From Crenobacter cavernae (GTDB lineage Bacteria; Pseudomonadota; Gammaproteobacteria; Burkholderiales; Chromobacteriaceae): a stretch of DNA of 64,000 bases. Under the pieces are notes generated by a model. It made no database searches and was not told where the DNA came from. It saw nothing but the letters and a program-made list of their open reading frames with translations. The first letter of the stretch is position 1, and each line of letters starts with the position of its first letter. The stretch covers positions 1,679,001 through 1,743,000 of the forward strand of contig NZ_CP031337.1 of NCBI RefSeq assembly GCF_003355495.1, given 5' to 3'. Below, piece by piece: positions 1 to 8,416 of this stretch. A program made the translations under genes and the position numbers.

Positions 1-1
1 C

Positions 2-283
2 ATGGGTGCCGTGCAGGTGAACTTCTGGTACGCGTTCGCCGCCGCGACCACGCTGATCTTCGGCGCCGCCTACACCTTGTGGATGTACAAGCGCGTGATC
101 TTCGGCGACGTCGGCAACCACCACGTGGCCGAAATGAAGGACGTGAACAAGCGGGAATTCCTGGTGCTCGCGATCCTGGGCCTGGCGGTGCTGGGCATGG
201 GTCTGTATCCGCAGGTCTTCGTCGAGAAAATGCACCTTTCGGTCAACGACCTGATCGCCCACGTGGCGCAGAGCAAGCTGTAA
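2..283 (+). CDS. nuoM: NADH-quinone oxidoreductase subunit M, C-terminal end (partial)
   Basis: This is the 3' end of a gene that begins before the window; the first in-frame codon is at base 2. The 93 visible residues hold the last two membrane segments of a proton-pumping antiporter-like subunit of respiratory complex I, with the typical YTLWMYKRVIFG stretch between them and a late GMGLYPQVF segment. Subunit M is one of three antiporter-like membrane subunits that couple NADH oxidation to proton translocation. nuoN follows 18 bases later, the usual last two genes of the nuo operon. The identification rests on these motifs and on the neighbour. Confidence 0.9.
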   Translation: MGAVQVNFWYAFAAATTLIFGAAYTLWMYKRVIFGDVGNHHVAEMKDVNKREFLVLAILGLAVLGMGLYPQVFVEKMHLSVNDLIAHVAQSKL

Positions 284-301
284 GGTCTCAAGGAAAACGC
301 T

Positions 302-1756
302 ATGAACTGGGCTGATCTCAATCTGGTACCGGCCAAGCCCGAGCTGTTCCTGCTCACGGCCGTGTCGGTGCTCCTTCTTCTCGATCTGTTTATTTCGGAC
401 GCCAAGCGCGGCATCACCTATGCGCTGTCGCTGCTGATCCTGGTCATCACGGCCGGGCTGCAAGTGATGGTGGCCGAACCGTACGCGATCTACACGCTGA
501 GCAACAACTTCGTGTCCGACCCGCTGTCGACCGTCGTGAAGCTGGCGATGTACGCGAGCACCTTCGCGGTGCTGGTCTACACGCGTCAGTACTGTAGCGA
601 CCGCGGCATCTTCAAGGGCGAGTACTTCACGCTGACGCTGTTCGCGCTGTTGGGCATGAACGTGATGGTCAGCGCGAGCCACTTCCTGTCGCTCTACATG
701 GGTCTGGAACTGCTGTCGCTGTGCCTGTACGCGCTGATCGCGCTGCAGCGCGATTCGATCCCGGCGACCGAATCGGCGATGAAGTACTTCGTGCTCGGCG
801 CGCTCGCCTCGGGCCTGTTGCTCTACGGCATGTCGATGATCTACGGCGCGACCGGTTCGCTCGAACTGGCCGTCGTCGCCAAGAGCATCGCGTCGGGCTC
901 GGCCAACCAGGTGCTGCTGGTGTTCGGCCTGGTGTTCATCGTCGCCGGCCTCGCGTTCAAGCTCGGCGCCGTGCCGTTCCACATGTGGGTGCCCGACGTC
1001 TACCAGGGCTCGTCGACCGCGCTCGCGCTGATGATCGGCGCCGCGCCGAAACTGGCCGCCTTCGTGTTCGTGCTGCGTTTCCTGGCGCAGGGCCTCGCGC
1101 CTCTGGTCGCCGACTGGCAGGGCATGCTGGCGATCATTGCCGTGCTGTCGATGGCGGTCGGCAACATCACCGCGATCGTGCAGACCAACATCAAGCGGAT
1201 GCTCGCGTACTCGACGATCTCGCACATGGGCTTCCTGCTCTTGGGCCTGATCGCCGGCAACGCGGACGGCTATTCGGCCGCGCTGTTCTACACCGTCATC
1301 TACGTGCTGATGACGCTGGTCGGCTTCGGCATCCTGCTGGCGTTGTCGCGCGCCGGTTTCGAATGCGAGACGCTCGACGACCTCAAGGGTCTGAACCAGC
1401 GCAACAGCTGGTACGCGTTCCTGATGTTGCTGGCGATGTTCTCGATGGCCGGCATCCCGCCGCTGGTGGGTTTCTTCGCCAAGTTCGCGGTGATCATGGC
1501 GGTGGTGAACATCGGTCTCGTGTGGCTCGCGGTCTTCGCGGTGGTGATGTCGCTGATCGGCGCTTTCTACTACCTGCGCGTCGTGAAATGCATCTACTTC
1601 GACGATGCGACCGACGACGCGCCCATCGTCGTTCGCGCCGACATGAAGCTCTTGCTGTCGGTGAACGGCGTGGCGCTCCTGGTTCTGGGCGCGATCCCGG
1701 AGCGTCTGGTCGCGTTGTGCCTCGAAGCGATGAAGCAGTCGCTGACCGCGCTGTAA
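302..1756 (+). CDS. nuoN: NADH-quinone oxidoreductase subunit N
   Basis: The 484-residue protein is hydrophobic throughout, with about 14 predicted membrane helices, and is an antiporter-like proton-pumping subunit of complex I. The family hallmark FKLGAVPFHMW lies near residue 220, in the helix carrying the conserved buried lysine and histidine. The length matches full bacterial NuoN. The ATG is preceded by an AAGGAAAA Shine-Dalgarno stretch about 4-11 bases upstream. It follows nuoM by 18 bases, and a strong hairpin with a T-run lies 48 bases after its stop, so it is the last nuo gene. Confidence 0.97.
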   Translation: MNWADLNLVPAKPELFLLTAVSVLLLLDLFISDAKRGITYALSLLILVITAGLQVMVAEPYAIYTLSNNFVSDPLSTVVKLAMYASTFAVLVYTRQYCSDRGIFKGEYFTLTLFALLGMNVMVSASHFLSLYMGLELLSLCLYALIALQRDSIPATESAMKYFVLGALASGLLLYGMSMIYGATGSLELAVVAKSIASGSANQVLLVFGLVFIVAGLAFKLGAVPFHMWVPDVYQGSSTALALMIGAAPKLAAFVFVLRFLAQGLAPLVADWQGMLAIIAVLSMAVGNITAIVQTNIKRMLAYSTISHMGFLLLGLIAGNADGYSAALFYTVIYVLMTLVGFGILLALSRAGFECETLDDLKGLNQRNSWYAFLMLLAMFSMAGIPPLVGFFAKFAVIMAVVNIGLVWLAVFAVVMSLIGAFYYLRVVKCIYFDDATDDAPIVVRADMKLLLSVNGVALLVLGAIPERLVALCLEAMKQSLTAL

Positions 1757-1803
1757 TCTTCCAGGGAACTTACTAGGGCGCGCGCCGCCCAATTCCCTCC
1801 CGG

Positions 1804-1842
1804 GCGACCGCCTGCGCTACGCAGCCGGTCGCTTATTTTTTG
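1804..1842 (+). terminator. Rho-independent terminator after nuoN
   Basis: A GCGACCG / CGGTCGC stem (1804-1810 with 1826-1832) contains a second inner stem (CTGCG / CGCAG) and is followed by TTATTTTTT. It closes the nuo operon before the DUF2818 gene. Confidence 0.8.
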
Positions 1843-1874
1843 AGACCCCGCGTTAAAGAAGCTTAGGAGTGATT

Positions 1875-2171
1875 GTGCAAGCGAGTGTCGCCACCCTGTT
1901 GATCGTCGCCGTGCTGGCGGCCAACCTGCCGTTCCTGACCGAGAGCTTCGCCGGCGTGGCGAAGCTGAAGAACAAGCACTTCGGCTGGCACCTGCTCGAA
2001 CTGGCCGTGCTGTACGCGCTGGTCGGGCTCTTCGCGCGGCTGCTCGAGGGGCGCAGCGCGCCGGTTCACCCGCAGAACTGGCAGTTCTACGTGACGACGC
2101 TGGCGCTGTTCCTGGTGTTCGCCTTCCCCGGCTTCGTCTACCGCTACTTCTGGCGCAAGCGCGGCGTGTGA
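1875..2171 (+). CDS. DUF2818 family small membrane protein
   Basis: This small protein (98 residues) has three hydrophobic segments at roughly residues 3-20, 35-53 and 65-88 and ends in a basic tail (WRKRGV). It resembles the DUF2818 family often found just after nuoN in betaproteobacteria. Its function is unknown; the location suggests a membrane role linked to complex I, which is inference. I chose the GTG at 1875 because AGGAG at 1865-1869 sits five bases upstream; the in-frame GTG at 1869 overlaps that ribosome binding site and is less likely. A terminator separates it from nuoN, so it probably has its own promoter. Confidence 0.75.
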   Translation: MQASVATLLIVAVLAANLPFLTESFAGVAKLKNKHFGWHLLELAVLYALVGLFARLLEGRSAPVHPQNWQFYVTTLALFLVFAFPGFVYRYFWRKRGV

Positions 2172-2183
2172 TCCGCGATGAAA

Positions 2184-2210
2184 AAAAACCCGGCCTCGGC
2201 CGGGTTTTTT
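2184..2210 (+). terminator. Rho-independent terminator after the DUF2818 gene
   Basis: A perfect AAACCCGGCC / GGCCGGGTTT stem with a short loop is followed by a T-run. The A-run on the left arm means it can also stop transcription of the convergent acyltransferase genes on the minus strand. Confidence 0.9.
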
Positions 2211-2249
2211 GTCGGGTGCCTCTCAAAGCTTGGCCGAGCTCGGCCTGGC

Positions 2250-3116
2250 TCAATAGAAGCGCGCTTCGCCCTCGGGGCGGGTCTTGAAGCGCTTGTGCAG
2301 CCAGAAGTACTGCTCGGGGCATTCGCGGATGCGGTCCTCGAGGAAGGCGTTCATCCGGCGCGTGTCGGCGACGACGTCGTCGCTCGGGAAGTTGTCCCAG
2401 GCCGGGTAGAACTCGATCTCGAAGCGGAAGCCGACGCGCCGCGCGATCGCCGGCACCACGCGCGCGTTCGCGAGCCGCGCGATGCGCGCGAGACCCGGGA
2501 TGGTCGCCGCGTCGGTGTTGAAGAACTTCACGAACAGCGAGTCGCGCGGGCCGAAGTCCTGGTCGGGCAAATAAAGGAAGGGCGTGTGGTCGGCCTTCAT
2601 CGCCTTGATGATGCTTCTGAGGCTCTCCTGGCGCGACACGATCTTCACGTTGTCGTAGCGCTGGCGGTGCCGGTAGATCGCCGCGTCGAGTTCCTTGTTC
2701 TTCTGGTGCGAATAGACGCTGACGAGCGGCAGGTCCTGGTTGAGCCGGAAGCAGCCCATCTCGAATGCGGTGAAGTGCGGGTAGAACACGATCACGTCGT
2801 GGCCGGCCTCGCGTAGATCGGTCACGTAGTGCAGATTTTTGACGGTGACGAGCTTCCTGATGCGCTCGGCCGACGCGTACCAGCAGATGCCGTATTCGAG
2901 CATCAGCCGCAGCATCTGCACGAAGTTCGCGCGCACCAGGCGCCGACATTGGCCGAGGGAGAGTTCGGGAAAGCACAGGCCGACGTTGACCATGCCGACG
3001 CGGCGCCGTTCGCGCGCGGCGATCCACGCGAGGGTGCCAAGCAGCTCGGCCAACAGGTGAAGCAGCGGGATCGGCAGAAAGCGCACCCCCCACAGGAAGG
3101 CAAAGACGAATTTCAT
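2250..3116 (-). CDS. Lipid A biosynthesis lauroyl acyltransferase (LpxL/HtrB family), copy 1
   Basis: This is a 288-residue inner-membrane-associated acyltransferase of the LpxL/LpxM family, which adds a secondary acyl chain to lipid A. An N-terminal hydrophobic anchor (about residues 3-28) precedes the catalytic H-X4-E motif in PHFTAFE at about residue 118. Acidic and arginine-rich blocks follow, with FNTD and a late EQYFWLHKRFKTRP segment typical of the family. The gene is translationally coupled to the upstream acyltransferase: its ATG overlaps that gene's stop in ATGA (3113-3116). Two paralogues in tandem probably add two secondary chains; which chain each adds cannot be read from the sequence. 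Confidence 0.88.
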   Translation of the reverse strand: MKFVFAFLWGVRFLPIPLLHLLAELLGTLAWIAARERRRVGMVNVGLCFPELSLGQCRRLVRANFVQMLRLMLEYGICWYASAERIRKLVTVKNLHYVTDLREAGHDVIVFYPHFTAFEMGCFRLNQDLPLVSVYSHQKNKELDAAIYRHRQRYDNVKIVSRQESLRSIIKAMKADHTPFLYLPDQDFGPRDSLFVKFFNTDAATIPGLARIARLANARVVPAIARRVGFRFEIEFYPAWDNFPSDDVVADTRRMNAFLEDRIRECPEQYFWLHKRFKTRPEGEARFY

Positions 3117-4000
3117 TCGGTGTCCAGTTCGGGCGCCGGCACGCCGGCCGGGTGCTTGTATCGGTTGTAGCTCCACAAATACTGCGCAGGGCAGCGGCGG
3201 ATCATCGTCTCGACCATGCGGTTCAGCCGCGCCGCGTCCGCGTCCTTGTCGCCGGTGAACGGCTCGATCGGCGGCTCGATCTTCACCGCGAAGCCTTCGC
3301 CGCGTGGCAGCCGCTCGCCGGTGAAGAAGAGGGTGGTCACGCCGTTCAGTTGAGCGAGGCGCGCGAGCAGCGTCATCGTATAAGCGGGACGGCCGAAGAA
3401 CGGCGCCCACACGCCCTCGCCGCCGCCGGGGACCTGGTCGGGCAGGATGATGGTCGCCTCGCCCTGCTTCAGCGCCTTGACCAGTTGCCTGACGCCCGAC
3501 GCGTTGGCCGGCGCGGTCTTGCCCTGGCCGCGTTCGCGGCCGGCGTTCATCAGCGGTTCGAGCCAGGCGATCTTCGGCGGGCGGTACATCGCGGTCAGGG
3601 GGAAGGGCAGCCGTTGACTGAGGTAACGGCCGGCGATGTCGTAGCTGCCCAGGTGTGGCGTGACGAACACGATCCCGTCGCCGCGCGAGAGCGCCGCCTC
3701 GACGTGCTGCCAGCCTTCGCAGCGCCTGATCTGTCGGGCGATGGTGGCCGGTTCGGCGCTCCAGGCGATCGCCAGCTCGAACGCGCCCTTGCCGGTTTCG
3801 GCCGCGCACTGTTTGACGAGGGCTGTCAAGTCCTGATAAGGTCCCACGATTTGGCTTTGCGCCAGATTCGATTTCAGCCTCGCGGCGAACCGCGGCGAGG
3901 CATGGTAGACCAGCCGACCACAGAGCGAACCCACCCCCTGCAACCGCCCCAGCGGCAGTCGCGCCAGCGCGTGAAACAGCAATTCGATCAAGCGGGCCAT
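3113..4000 (-). CDS. Lipid A biosynthesis lauroyl acyltransferase (LpxL/HtrB family), copy 2
   Basis: This 295-residue paralogue of the next gene carries the catalytic H-X4-D motif in PHLGSYD near residue 113 and the family's late QYLWSYNRYKHP block. An N-terminal hydrophobic stretch anchors it at the inner membrane, where it would transfer an acyl chain from acyl-ACP to a lipid A precursor. It is the first gene of a two-gene minus-strand operon, with an ATGA overlap to copy 1, and is divergent from metK across a 73-base gap. Acyltransferase genes beside metK are a common betaproteobacterial arrangement. Confidence 0.88.
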   Translation of the reverse strand: MARLIELLFHALARLPLGRLQGVGSLCGRLVYHASPRFAARLKSNLAQSQIVGPYQDLTALVKQCAAETGKGAFELAIAWSAEPATIARQIRRCEGWQHVEAALSRGDGIVFVTPHLGSYDIAGRYLSQRLPFPLTAMYRPPKIAWLEPLMNAGRERGQGKTAPANASGVRQLVKALKQGEATIILPDQVPGGGEGVWAPFFGRPAYTMTLLARLAQLNGVTTLFFTGERLPRGEGFAVKIEPPIEPFTGDKDADAARLNRMVETMIRRCPAQYLWSYNRYKHPAGVPAPELDTE

Positions 4001-4073
4001 AGCGTTTGCGTGGATTCAAAACGGCGTAGTCTATCATCTTAAGCAATGAGCAATATTCGGGAACGTCAAGGAA

Positions 4074-5243
4074 ATGAGCGAATACCTGTTTACTTCGGAG
4101 TCGGTGTCTGAAGGCCATCCGGACAAAGTGGCCGACCAGATTTCGGACGCGATCCTCGACGCGATCCTGCGCGAGGACAAGCACGCGCGCGTCGCCGCCG
4201 AGACGCTGGTGAACACCGGCCTCGTGGTGTTGGCCGGCGAGATCACCACGCACGCCAACATCGACTACATCCAGATCGCGCGCGACACCATCAAGCGCAT
4301 CGGCTACGACAACGCCGACATGGGCTTCGACCACCGCGGTTGCGCGGTGCTGGTCTGCTATGACAAGCAGTCGCCGGACATCGCGCAGGGCGTCAACGAA
4401 GGCGAAGGCCTCGACCTCGACCAGGGCGCCGGCGACCAGGGCCTGATGTTCGGCTACGCCTGCGACGAAACGCCGACCCTGATGCCGTTCCCGATCTACT
4501 ACGCGCACCGCCTGGTGCAGCGCCAGTCGGAACTGCGCAAGGACGGTCGCCTGCCGTGGCTGCGCCCGGACGCCAAGAGCCAGATCACCTGCGTCTACGA
4601 CGCCGAGACCGGCCTGCCGAAGAGCATCGACACCGTCGTGCTGTCGACGCAGCACGCGCCGGAGATCGACCACAAGACGCTGACCGAGGCGGTGATCGAG
4701 GACATCGTGAAGCCGGTGTTGCCGGCCGACATGCTGACCGAGAACACCAAGTACCTGATCAACCCGACCGGCCGCTTCGTCATCGGCGGCCCGCAGGGCG
4801 ACTGCGGCCTGACCGGCCGCAAGATCATCGTCGACACCTACGGCGGCGCCGCGCCGCACGGCGGCGGCGCGTTCTCGGGCAAGGATCCGAGCAAAGTGGA
4901 CCGTTCGGCGGCCTACGCCGGCCGTTACGTGGCGAAGAACATCGTCGCCGCTGGCCTTGCGCGCCAGTGCCAGATCCAGGTCTCGTACGCGATCGGCGTC
5001 GCGCACCCGACGTCGATCTCGGTCGACACTTTCGGCACCAACGTCGTGCCGAACGAGCTGATCGTCGAACTGGTGAAGCGCCACTTCGACCTGCGCCCGA
5101 AAGGCATCATCCAGCAGCTCGACCTGTTGCGCCCGATCTACACCAAGACCGCCGCCTACGGCCACTTCGGCCGCGAAGAGCCGGAGTTCAGCTGGGAGCG
5201 CACCGACAAGGCCGACGCGCTGCGCGCCGACGCCGGTCTGTAA
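4074..5243 (+). CDS. metK: S-adenosylmethionine synthetase
   Basis: The 389-residue enzyme makes S-adenosylmethionine from methionine and ATP. Signature motifs are present: GHPDK at residues 14-18 (ATP and metal binding), GAGDQG near 120 (methionine loop) and GGGAFSGKD near 263 (phosphate binding). The length is normal and the N-terminus FTSESVSEGHPDK is canonical, which fixes the ATG at 4074. The AAGGA immediately upstream is unusually close (about one base), so ribosomes may use the GGGAA a little further out. Downstream lie a terminator, the SAH riboswitch and ahcY, so the methyl-cycle genes are clustered. It is divergent from the acyltransferase operon. Confidence 0.98.
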   Translation: MSEYLFTSESVSEGHPDKVADQISDAILDAILREDKHARVAAETLVNTGLVVLAGEITTHANIDYIQIARDTIKRIGYDNADMGFDHRGCAVLVCYDKQSPDIAQGVNEGEGLDLDQGAGDQGLMFGYACDETPTLMPFPIYYAHRLVQRQSELRKDGRLPWLRPDAKSQITCVYDAETGLPKSIDTVVLSTQHAPEIDHKTLTEAVIEDIVKPVLPADMLTENTKYLINPTGRFVIGGPQGDCGLTGRKIIVDTYGGAAPHGGGAFSGKDPSKVDRSAAYAGRYVAKNIVAAGLARQCQIQVSYAIGVAHPTSISVDTFGTNVVPNELIVELVKRHFDLRPKGIIQQLDLLRPIYTKTAAYGHFGREEPEFSWERTDKADALRADAGL

Positions 5244-5261
5244 TCGCCGCTTGCTGCCAAC

Positions 5262-5294
5262 AAAACGCCCCGTCTCGCACGGGGCGTTTGTTTT
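5262..5294 (+). terminator. Rho-independent terminator after metK
   Basis: An AAACGCCCCGT / ACGGGGCGTTT stem is followed by GTTTT. A second hairpin made of paired 9-mer repeats follows 14 bases later. Confidence 0.88.
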
Positions 5295-5304
5295 ATCGGG
5301 ACAA

Positions 5305-5340
5305 GGGTTGGCCGAGCGTTTTCCCGGGCTCGGCCAACGT
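5305..5340. repeat. Inverted pair of 9-mer repeats downstream of metK
   Basis: TTGGCCGAG at 5308-5316 faces CTCGGCCAA at 5329-5337 across a 12-base loop. The arms can form a 9-bp hairpin just behind the metK terminator and ahead of the ahcY promoter. Confidence 0.85.
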
Positions 5341-5341
5341 T

Positions 5342-5371
5342 TCGACCATTCGCGCCACGCCCTGTATAATG
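5342..5371 (+). promoter_or_regulatory. Sigma-70 promoter of ahcY
   Basis: A perfect -10 box TATAAT at 5366-5371 has TTCGAC at 5342-5347 as a plausible -35 with an 18-base spacer. Transcription would start near 5378, just before the riboswitch aptamer, so the two elements support each other. Confidence 0.75.
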
Positions 5372-5379
5372 GCCGGATT

Positions 5380-5433
5380 CCGGGGAGCGCTGCGAGGCAT
5401 ATGCCCCAGGCCCGGACCCCAAACGGCGCTCAC
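5380..5433 (+). promoter_or_regulatory. S-adenosylhomocysteine (SAH) riboswitch
   Basis: The leader of ahcY carries the conserved SAH aptamer blocks in order: GGGGAGCGCTGCGA, a small hairpin (GGCA / TGCC), CCAGGCCCGG, and AAACGGCGCTCAC. The P1 arms (CCGGG at 5381 with CCCGG at 5411) and the pseudoknot arms (GAGCGC near 5386 with GCGCTC near 5426) are both present. In this riboswitch class SAH binding turns on genes that remove SAH, which fits ahcY downstream. About 75 bases, including a GC-rich hairpin, separate it from the start codon, so control could act on ribosome access or on termination. Confidence 0.93.
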
Positions 5434-5509
5434 CTCGCTATAACCCGTGCCGGGCACGGGATGCCGGGTGAGCCGCGTCCCTCCCGGCCTTCGTGAAGGA
5501 TCATCCACG

Positions 5510-6910
5510 ATGGCTGAATTCAAAGATTACCTCGTCGCCGACATCGGCCTTGCCGCCTGGGGCCGCAAGGAACTGGCGATCGCCGAAACCGAGATGCCGG
5601 GCCTGATGGCGCTGCGCGCCGATTACGGCGATTCCAAGCCGCTCAAGGGCGCCCGCATCGCCGGTTCGCTGCACATGACCATCCAGACCGGCGTGCTGAT
5701 CGAGACGCTGACCGCGCTGGGCGCCGAAGTGCGCTGGGCGTCGTGCAACATCTTCTCGACGCAGGACCAGGCCGCCGCCGCGATCGCCGCCGCCAACATC
5801 CCGGTGTTCGCGTTCAAGGGCGAGTCGCTCGACGAGTACTGGGAATTCAGCCACAAGATCTTCGAATGGCCGGAAGGTCAGCCGGCGAACATGATCCTCG
5901 ACGACGGCGGCGACGCGACGCTGCTGCTCTTGCTCGGCAGCAAGGCCGAGAAGGACCGTGCGGTCATCTCCGAGCCGACCAACGAGGAAGAGGTCGCGCT
6001 GTACGCCGCGATCGCGCGTTATCTTGAAAAAGACGCCAACTGGTACTCGAAGCGCCTGCAGCATATCCAGGGCGTGACCGAGGAAACCACGACCGGCGTG
6101 CATCGTCTGTACCAGCTGGAAAAAGACGGCCTGTTGCCGTTCCCGGCGTTCAACGTCAACGACTCGGTGACCAAGTCGAAGTTCGACAACCTGTACGGCT
6201 GCCGTGAGTCGCTGGTCGACGGCATCAAACGCGCGACCGACGTGATGGTCGCCGGCAAGGTCGCCGTCGTGCTCGGCTACGGCGACGTCGGCAAGGGCTG
6301 CGCGCAGAGCCTGCGCGGCCTCGGCGCGACCGTCTGGGTGACCGAGATCGACCCGATCTGCGCGCTGCAGGCGGCGATGGAAGGCTACCGCGTCGTGACG
6401 ATGGACGACGTGTGCGACCAGGGCGACATCTTCGTCACCACCACCGGCAACGTCGGCGTGATCACGCACGACCACATGGTCAAGATGCGCAACAACGCGA
6501 TCGTGTGCAACATCGGCCACTTCGACTCCGAGATCGAGGTCGCCAGTCTGCGCCAGTACCAGTGGGACAACATCAAGCCGCAGGTCGACCACATCATCTT
6601 CCCGTCGGGCCGCCGCATCATCCTGCTGGCCGAAGGCCGCCTGGTGAACCTCGGCTGCGGCACCGGCCACCCGTCGTTCGTGATGTCGAACAGCTTCACC
6701 AACCAGGTGCTCGCGCAGATGGAAATCTTCGGTGCCGGCGAGAAGTACGGCAACGAGGTCTACGTGCTGCCGAAACACCTCGACGAGAAGGTCGCGCGCC
6801 TGCACCTGGAGCGCATCGGCGTCAAGCTGACCGAACTTTCCGACGAGCAGGCCGCCTATATCAGCGTGCCGAAGGAAGGCCCGTACAAGCCGACCCACTA
6901 CCGTTACTAA
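5510..6910 (+). CDS. ahcY: Adenosylhomocysteinase (S-adenosyl-L-homocysteine hydrolase)
   Basis: The 466-residue cytosolic enzyme splits S-adenosylhomocysteine into adenosine and homocysteine, removing the inhibitory product of methyltransferases. The NAD-binding loop GYGDVGKG lies near residue 257, substrate-site blocks such as DDGGDAT and GCGTGHPSFVMSNSF are intact, and the C-terminus ends KPTHYRY as expected for the family. I chose the ATG at 5510 because AAGGA lies nine bases upstream and the N-terminus then matches the family; an in-frame extension to 5447 would run into the riboswitch leader. It is preceded by an SAH riboswitch and followed by metF, which uses the same one-carbon pathway. 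Confidence 0.98.
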   Translation: MAEFKDYLVADIGLAAWGRKELAIAETEMPGLMALRADYGDSKPLKGARIAGSLHMTIQTGVLIETLTALGAEVRWASCNIFSTQDQAAAAIAAANIPVFAFKGESLDEYWEFSHKIFEWPEGQPANMILDDGGDATLLLLLGSKAEKDRAVISEPTNEEEVALYAAIARYLEKDANWYSKRLQHIQGVTEETTTGVHRLYQLEKDGLLPFPAFNVNDSVTKSKFDNLYGCRESLVDGIKRATDVMVAGKVAVVLGYGDVGKGCAQSLRGLGATVWVTEIDPICALQAAMEGYRVVTMDDVCDQGDIFVTTTGNVGVITHDHMVKMRNNAIVCNIGHFDSEIEVASLRQYQWDNIKPQVDHIIFPSGRRIILLAEGRLVNLGCGTGHPSFVMSNSFTNQVLAQMEIFGAGEKYGNEVYVLPKHLDEKVARLHLERIGVKLTELSDEQAAYISVPKEGPYKPTHYRY

Positions 6911-6931
6911 AAATCGACCCTTAAAGGGCAC

Positions 6932-6968
6932 ACGGCGGCGGCCCGAACACCGGCACGCCGCCGTTTTT
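6932..6968 (+). terminator. Terminator or attenuator between ahcY and metF
   Basis: An ACGGCGGCG / CGCCGCCGT stem (6932-6940 with 6955-6963) is followed by TTTTT. It sits only 17 bases before metF, so it may reduce rather than block read-through. Confidence 0.75.
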
Positions 6969-6984
6969 GCGACAAGAGACGTCC

Positions 6985-7818
6985 ATGAGCCAGAACCGCA
7001 CCTTCAGCTTCGAATTCTTCCCGCCCAAGACGCCGGAAGGCGTCGCCAAGCTGCGCACCACGCGCCAGCAGCTGGCGCAGTTCAAGCCGGAATTCTTCTC
7101 GGTGACCTTCGGCGCCGGCGGCACCACGCGCGACGGCACGCTGGCCGCCGTGCTCGAGATCCAGGGCGAGGGCCACGCCGCCGCGCCGCACCTGTCGTGC
7201 ATCGGCTCGACGCGCGAGAGCATCGCCGCCATCCTGCAGGAATACCGCAACCACGGCATCCGCCACATCGTCGCGCTGCGCGGCGACATCCCGTCGGGCA
7301 TGGTCGGCATCGGCGAATTCCGCTACGCGAACGAGCTGGTCGCCTTCATCCGCGAGCAGCACGGCGACTGGTTCCACATCGAGGTGGCCGCCTACCCGGA
7401 ATACCACCCGCAGGCGGTGAGCGCGACGGCCGACATCGACAACTTCGTGCGCAAGGTCGAGGCCGGCGCCGATGCGGCGATCACGCAGTACTTCTACAAC
7501 GCCGACGCCTACTTCCACTTCGTCGACGCCGTGCGCGCGAAGGGCGTCGAGATCCCGATCGTGCCGGGCCTGATGCCGATCGCCAACTTCAGCCAGCTCG
7601 CGCGCTTCTCCGACGCGTGCGGCGCCGAGATCCCGCGCTGGCTGCGCCTGAAGCTGCAGGCCTACGGCGACGACATCGCGTCGATCCGCGCGTTGGGGCT
7701 GGACGTCGTCACCGAGCTGGGCGACAAGCTCCTCACCGGCGGCGCACCCGGCCTGCATTTCTACACGCTGAACCAGGCGGGGCTCGTGTCGACCGTGTGG
7801 CAACGCCTGGGTCTGTAA
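6985..7818 (+). CDS. metF: Methylenetetrahydrofolate reductase
   Basis: This 277-residue flavoprotein reduces 5,10-methylene-tetrahydrofolate to 5-methyl-tetrahydrofolate for methionine synthesis. The N-terminal FEFFPPKT motif (residues 8-15) holds the catalytic glutamate, and later blocks (VTFGAGGTTRDGT, ALRGDIP, GLMPI) match the family TIM barrel. The ATG at 6985 has AAGAGA upstream with good spacing; a longer in-frame start at 6967 would begin inside the terminator hairpin. Together with metK and ahcY it forms a compact activated-methyl cycle block. Confidence 0.96.
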   Translation: MSQNRTFSFEFFPPKTPEGVAKLRTTRQQLAQFKPEFFSVTFGAGGTTRDGTLAAVLEIQGEGHAAAPHLSCIGSTRESIAAILQEYRNHGIRHIVALRGDIPSGMVGIGEFRYANELVAFIREQHGDWFHIEVAAYPEYHPQAVSATADIDNFVRKVEAGADAAITQYFYNADAYFHFVDAVRAKGVEIPIVPGLMPIANFSQLARFSDACGAEIPRWLRLKLQAYGDDIASIRALGLDVVTELGDKLLTGGAPGLHFYTLNQAGLVSTVWQRLGL

Positions 7819-7832
7819 CACGAGGAAATGAG

Positions 7833-8390
7833 ATGACGAGTCAAACCGACGCCCTGTCGTTCAACGAGAGCCGCAAGTCGCGCCTCGGCCAGGTGATGTT
7901 CGCCAGCCGCTGGCTGCAGCTGCCGATCTATCTGGGCCTGATCGTGGTGCAGGGCGTGTACGCGTACAAGTTCATCGCGTCGCTGTGGCATTTGTTGAGC
8001 GATCTGGACGTGCTGTCCGAGACCGAGATCATGCTGTCGGTGCTCGGCCTGATCGACGTGGTGATGATCGCCAACCTGCTGTTGATGGTGACGGTCGGCG
8101 GCTACGAGACCTTCGTGTCGCGCCTCAGGATCGACAACCACCCGGACCAGCCCGAATGGCTCGACCACGTGAACGCGTCGGTGTTGAAGGTGAAGCTGTC
8201 GATGGCGATCATCAGCATCTCGTCGATCCACCTGCTGCAGACCTTCATCAACGCGAGCAAGCTGTCGCCGCAGACGATGATGTGGCAGCTGTTTATCCAC
8301 CTGGGTTTTCTCGTGTCGGCGGCGGCGATCGCCTACACCGACAAGCTCTTGTACTCGACGCTGCACAGCGCCCCGGCTTCGCCGCACTGA
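7833..8390 (+). CDS. UPF0114/YqhA family inner membrane protein
   Basis: The 185-residue protein has four hydrophobic segments (about residues 28-50, 63-86, 118-140 and 145-165) and the family-typical stretches FASRWLQLPIYLGLIV and VTVGGYETFVSR. It belongs to the UPF0114 (YqhA/TIGR00645) family, whose function is not established. CGAGGA lies about seven bases before the ATG. It follows metF by 14 bases and is probably co-transcribed, though nothing ties it to folate metabolism. Confidence 0.85.
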   Translation: MTSQTDALSFNESRKSRLGQVMFASRWLQLPIYLGLIVVQGVYAYKFIASLWHLLSDLDVLSETEIMLSVLGLIDVVMIANLLLMVTVGGYETFVSRLRIDNHPDQPEWLDHVNASVLKVKLSMAIISISSIHLLQTFINASKLSPQTMMWQLFIHLGFLVSAAAIAYTDKLLYSTLHSAPASPH

Positions 8391-8416
8391 ACCGAAAGGA
8401 TCGCGTGCCGGCGCGA

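Noticed and set aside
2232..2245. The perfect palindrome GGCCGAGCTCGGCC as a separate regulator site
   Set aside because: It lies 5 bases from the end of the acyltransferase gene, is part of a 9-mer repeat copy (2230-2238) and has no gene start nearby.
4001..4073. A SAM riboswitch before metK
   Set aside because: The leader is only about 70 bases and shows none of the conserved SAM aptamer blocks. A short upstream frame from 4046 exists but lacks a ribosome binding site.
2250..5165. A 971-residue minus-strand reading frame running across metK and both acyltransferase genes
   Set aside because: Only its last 288 codons are a real gene (acyltransferase copy 1). The rest is antisense to metK or out of frame with acyltransferase copy 2, and is a by-product of high GC.
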